Positions 58,938-64,000 of a stretch of DNA of 64,000 nucleotides are shown here, piece after piece; positions within the stretch are counted from its first letter, which is position 1; every line of letters starts with the position of its first letter. The notes under the pieces were generated by a model that searched no databases, had not been told where the DNA came from, and saw nothing but the letters and a program-made list of their open reading frames with translations. The DNA comes from Lepeophtheirus salmonis. Taxonomy: Eukaryota > Arthropoda > Copepoda > Siphonostomatoida > Caligidae. The stretch lies in the NCBI RefSeq assembly GCF_016086655.4, contig NC_052139.2, positions 30,570,002-30,634,001 of the forward strand, given 5' to 3'. A program made the position numbers and the translations under genes.

Positions 58938-61265
58938 CTTGAAAATTGAGAGAAATAGAAGAAAGGTAATTGTTGTTGTTTTTTATATACATGATCATAG
59001 TACAAATATCCCAACAACGAATGACATCGTCGATAACCTCCTTTATAACAACTTTGTTAGTCTATACTTTATCTATGCTAAATAATTCATGTCTCGGACA
59101 GGTCTGGGATTCCCAAACCGATCCCTAAACTACTTATATCTACTAATATACACTGCGATGAAATGAAGAAGAGAAATAAAAAAGGAGATTAACCAATAGA
59201 AAGCCTGGCCTGTTATTACACGAACGATCCCTTTTGACAAGAAATAATAAATAATTAAGTCACGTTATTTGTAATAGACTAATAACTTATTATAGAAGCT
59301 CAGAGATTGATTAGTAGTACATATGTATATAGGTGCTGATAGTGCTTTAATGATCCTTTCCATCTGTAATCATTATTTTTAAAGTCACAAAGTTTAATGT
59401 GCATGATATTTTTGTATCACTGTTGTTTTCTTTATCGTTATATTTTAGGCATTATAATAACCATCGTACGTGTTGTTCTTATTGTGAGAGAGGATTTCAC
59501 TTCTATTCACAGTTAAAAGTTATAGCTAGTAGTATAATTATAAGTAAGTATGTTCAAATACATAATATTTATAGAGTCAACAGATGTTGTTAAGAGTCGC
59601 GTTATTAGACTGTACATATATTCAAGATGCATAGGTAAATCATGAGAGTGTTTTTAGATAGTTATGTATATGAGTATGTTGTTAAAATAAAAATAGAGCA
59701 TCCTTGATTTGAAGGGGAGAACTTGGATATTTCAAATCTGTTCTGTTTTCTTCTTTTAAAGTGAAATCCTAACTTTATAACAATAATTTGTTGATTGTAT
59801 TACTTTTGTATTACTTCACTATTGATTTATGAAGCCGAGGTAGCAAAAAGCATTTATTATGATGAACCAGGTGCCAAAATAAAAGTGAAAATAGTTAATG
59901 TTTTATGGCGATAGTGTGTGTTTTTTATTTATTGTTGCTTCTGACGAAATTTCCGTCTTACTTCCCTCCTTTTTTTTGCAACATGGATATTTTACACCAT
60001 CAGTTTCACTTTCAATGAATATTTTAAATGTGTGTATAAAGATAAAGAAATTTGCACACAAAACATATGTTTATATGTGTAGAATACATTCAAAATGAGG
60101 TCATGAATTATAAAATATATATTGGTATATTAGAGTGGCCCTGAAAATCCATGGTGTACTTTTAGAATACAAGAATAGAGTGTCCACTAGGGTGCCTTTT
60201 AGTCAATCAAAACCACCTGATAGGATCTCAAATTTTAAACACTAGGAGGAAGAAGTCAAACAAACGTCTGTGGAAAAGGTCAGATGACTTTGTGACATTA
60301 TTTTTTCGTGTTTAATCTTTGCTTTGAGCTTGGATTTTTTCATATGGTCAACCAACATCATTTCCTTCTATTCAAATAAAGCATAACTGAATAAAATATT
60401 TTTTGGCTTTAATACAAGAGAAAATCTGACAAATTAATTGTTTTTCATCTTTTTTTTTTTTTTCAAAAATCCACATTTATTCTCCAAAAATTAAATTTCT
60501 TGGAAATTTTTTTAGAAATTAAATTAAATTTCAAACATTACATTTTCTATTAAAAAATTCAAAATATTTGTTTCATAACTTAGAAAAGTCCTAAATAGTT
60601 TAATACCAGTAATAAATTAGAATTGGAATCACAAATTAAACATTACTATCCCGATTCAATAAATAAACATCCAATTCCGATTAATCGTCCCATCTCTATT
60701 GAATGCTTATGTGATGGCAATAGACTTTGCTTCTTAATCTTTTGCCCTCGATTAAAAAATTTTATGCCTCCATTTTTTTCTAAGAACATAAACTTATACA
60801 CAATGCCAACTTTTTCTGTAGTTTATACATTTATATATTCTAAAGGTTCAATTAAATTGTTAGTAGTTTAAATTACTTTATCTACAAAAGGAAACGTCTT
60901 CAAACGAACATCTAATGGGGTGAGGGTCAAATTTTTGTAACTCAAAGGTTAAAATATTAGAATTATTGTCTATATATCATACCAAAAGTCTCATATTGAA
61001 TGGGAATGCTTAAAGAAATACTAGAGAAATTGTGACTGTTGAAATGAATTCCTCAGATCCATTTTATTTTTCAAATTAGGGTACCTCATTACTCATAATG
61101 AAAGAATTGAGTTTTTCATACTTGGTTATCTAAAGTAAATACTTAAGTTACGACAATTTGCCCCAGGATTTACTCTCCGTTTCATTTGTGTTCTACAATA
61201 AAAGTTAAATACTTCAGCAAATGTGGGGAAATTTACCATTTAGACACAAGTTTAAAGTATAACCA

Positions 61266-61690
61266 GAGGCGTCAATATATATATTAGGGGCGGGCTTGGT
61301 TTTTAGAATTTTTTTGTAAAAACATTTCAAAAATCCACTATTATTCACAAAAAATTTCAAAAATCGATAGCTATTCACAAAAAATTTAATTTTTTGGAAA
61401 AAAAAACAAACAAAATAGAAAGCTTTTAAAAAATTAAATCGAAAATTAAATTTTAAATATTAAATTTTTCGGAGGAAATTTTCAAAATCCACAGCTGTTA
61501 AAAAAAAAAAACTAATATATTAAATTTTTTGAAAAAAAAGTTCAAAAATCCACAGTTATTCACAAAAAGTTCCATAAATCCATACTTATTCTCAAAAAAA
61601 TTCAAAAATCCATAGCTGTTTAGAAAAAAATTAAATTTCAAATCCTACATTTTCTTGAAAAAATATCAAAATATTCCTAATAAATATTTT
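61266..61690. repeat. AT-rich MITE-like family, diverged copy
   Basis: Starts CAGAGGCGTCAATATATATA and GGGGCGGGCTTGG, followed by repeated units of AAAAATCCACAG, TATTCACAAAAAATT. The unit is in the orientation opposite to the copy at 2516. Confidence 0.6.
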
Positions 61691-63642
61691 TTTCTGACTA
61701 TTAACCTGTGCCACAATAGTCTAAATATATGTTACAATTGATTTATTGGGAGGGTTTATTGACATTATAAACATGGATTTTCTAAGTACAGACTAAGAAC
61801 CACCCTAATAACTACATATTGAGTGAATAACGAACTAAGGGTGGTTTGTTTTCATTGGAAAGTTTGTCACTTGTCTTGATGTACTGTTTATATATTGTAT
61901 AGGTATATCGTGATTCATGTCTTTCTTTGTTATCAAAAGTGGATTAAATAATAATACACAAGAATAACGAACAAAAAAACAAAAACAAAAATCTTCACTC
62001 CCCCCTCCCTAACTAACTCTTGGCTTATTGAAAAATCAGTCTTTGTCATTCATACATGCTGTGTAGTAGTAGTAGTGGGTGAAATTATGTACAACTGCTC
62101 TTGATAGAAGTAGCTAATATGTTCATATCATAGTATATATATAGGGTAAATATTCAATGACCGTTCACTATCAATAAAAAATACTTATGTGGAAGTGTGA
62201 CACGTTCAAGTCTTTAGCCATGATACTTGATTCTATTTAGAACGACAAACATCCGTTTAGGTGAGGGTATTATGATCTAGTAAAACGGTGAATCCTATGT
62301 GGCCCATGAACATCAAAGCAAGATATAATTATTTCTATCGAAATTGTACGGATTATTACACTTGTATTCTTAACCATTAAGGAGCAAATTGCACTTAAAG
62401 TAGTCAAACTTGTATTGATACAATCAAAATAATGATAATTAGAGTTACTTTATTTAAAAAAAGGCTATATTGTGGGGCTAATTTAACTCTTTTAATCCGC
62501 TCATTACAATGAAAGTAGCCAAAATTGATAGAATCACAATTCTTTATTTGAGAGTGGCCATATCGGGTCCAATATCCTTTTTTTAAATCCAATAAAGGTT
62601 CTAAATTATAGTCATAATTCTTGGGTGTACAAATTCATACCATAAATTTGTGTAGTAAGACTTGGCTCAAATAATATGTCTATGATATATTGGGCTGTAT
62701 GTATACATAAACAAATAAATTAAGATTTTCTCCTATTCTTTACTTTTTTGGCTCTAGATAGTTTTTATGTTGACGTACCATATATTTATATGTCTTGTTA
62801 GATTCAATGCATAGATATTTTATGATTTATATTCTCAATAAATTGTATTATAACCATACTGGTACTATATGTGAATGGATTTCTATATCAATAACTGATA
62901 TAATAATAAACTGTAATCTACTTTCCCAAATTTCATTTTTGTATAATTTATTTAATTACCTATTACTTTTATTTTTATTCTATAATATTATTTATAATGG
63001 AAAATAAATAGTACACTCATCTACTAGTAGAGGGCCTTCCCAGGATCTTAGGATCCCGTTTTGCATTTAATTATATCATAATATTATAACTAATGCTAAA
63101 CAGTAAAATATTTTTTGGTTTTTTGTGTACTTTTTTTTTACATTATTAATGTTGGATCAGTCCTAGGACTTCGTTAAAAAATTTCAATTTCTACAGCTGT
63201 TCACAAAAAATTAAAAATTTTTGGGGAAAAATTCCAAAAATTATATTTTTGGGATTTTTTTTTAGAAATTCACAGCTGGCTTCAAACAAAGGAAAAATGA
63301 ATTTACAGGCTTTCCAAAATAAAATAAAAAAAGTGTTTTTCCAGAATCTCACTAGAGAACAATTCTGGGGGAAAAGGAGAAATCATGGTGGGAAAATACA
63401 TTTAATTTTTATAATAGAAAACAAAAATTGAAGAGTCATTGTTTAGAAAATGGATGAATATGAATTATTATTATTACAATGAATTTACATAAATTGCATT
63501 TCGCCCACCCTTGTTTTTGTTTTGATTTGTTTTTAAATGTACTAAAAATTACATATTAAGATATAAGCTGGAATATTTTTGTAAAGCGGGTCCTCTGCTT
63601 GTTCATTTGTATTATTATACAAATTATAAGAATAATTTTTTA

Positions 63643-64000
63643 CAGGAGCGTACGCAGGGGGTGGCTTGGAGGGACTGTAGCCCCCCCTATTAGGGAACTA
63701 TTGCTTATTACAAGCAATTTAGTACTTGATTTTTTTATTTATTGATATTTGAAATTTAATTTAATTTTCCAAAAAATTTAATTTTAAAATTTTTCTACAA
63801 AAAAAAATTTTTTTTTTGAATAGCTGTAGATTTAAAAAATATTAAATTTATTGAAAGTAACTGAGGATTTTTGAATTAATTTTCTATAAAATGTACTATT
63901 TAGTTTTTTTTCTAAAAAATTTCATTTTTTAAGATTAGCTACGGATTTTTTTTCCTTTTTTCCAGAAGAATATAATATTTGAAATCTAACTTTTTTTCCC
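63643..64000. repeat. AT-rich MITE-like family, copy cut by the window edge
   Basis: Starts CAGGAGCGTACGCAGGGGG, then GGGACTGTAGCCCCCCCTAT and the same A/T-run interior, running off the end of the window. Confidence 0.6.

Larger units (their letters stand above)
57465..64000. other. Long gene-free region with AT-rich repeats
   Basis: No credible gene is seen in about 6.5 kb. Short open frames are AT-rich and have no recognisable motif. Contents are a dispersed repeat copy (58800-58912, inverted), a TA microsatellite (58917-58936), and several copies or fragments of the AT-rich MITE-like family at 60440-60600, 61266-61690, 63180-63260 and 63643-64000. Confidence 0.6.

Noticed and set aside
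1..64000. CRISPR arrays, operons or prokaryotic defence systems
   Set aside because: The window is clearly eukaryotic, with introns and transposons of animal type. No regular direct repeats with spacers were seen.

Overview
The window is nuclear DNA of an animal, most likely an arthropod. It is strongly AT-rich, and its genes are split by short GT-AG introns, mostly about 50-80 bp. Gene content is arthropod-like: a chitin-binding peritrophin-A protein, a PAN-ZP apical matrix protein, and housekeeping genes in their metazoan form. The intergenic DNA carries Tc1/mariner, maT and hAT remnants. Together these suggest a crustacean, plausibly a caligid copepod (sea louse) genome. That species-level guess is inference, not something the sequence proves.

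Layout. 1-1273 (-): IDH3B, whose 3' end is cut by the window edge. 1274-5377: repeat-rich DNA (maT remnant, hAT terminus, AT-rich element, foldback, hAT MITE with target duplication). 5378-7916 (+): MAD1. 8311-10858 (-): BRD8, carrying an apparent 1-nt frameshift. 11975-12704 (+): TXNDC9. 13794-14537 (+): unrecognised Cys/His-rich single-exon gene. 15755-16665 (-): INO80B with an extra N-terminal PHD finger. 17170-18577 (+): ANKMY2. 19334-21268: mariner remnant with nested hairpin, then a nearly complete maT element. 22130-22827 (-): secreted three-domain CBM14 protein. 23068-27770 (-): XRN1. 27771-34126: transposon graveyard. 34127-34474 (+): DAD1. 34743-36248 (-): FDXR. 37451-50837 (+): VPS13B, a 3784-residue lipid transfer protein with a secreted PEBP gene nested antisense in its second intron. 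51545-57464 (-): PAN-ZP transmembrane protein, with a homopolymer frameshift. 57465-64000: no gene seen, AT-rich repeats.

Exon models were assembled by hand from splice signals. In every complete multi-exon gene the summed exon length is a multiple of three; the two exceptions (BRD8 and the PAN-ZP gene) each need exactly one base added or removed at a homopolymer. The genes are independent nuclear genes rather than one pathway. Several touch chromatin (BRD8 of TIP60/NuA4, INO80B of INO80), mitosis (MAD1), mitochondria (IDH3B, FDXR), the ER and Golgi (DAD1, VPS13B) and the cuticle or apical matrix (CBM14, PAN-ZP).

The most unexpected pattern is a perfect CRE-type palindrome, TGACGTCA, about 100-250 bp upstream of six different start codons. 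It appears far more often than base composition predicts and I found no perfect copy elsewhere by eye. I did not find a convincing wholly new biological system.
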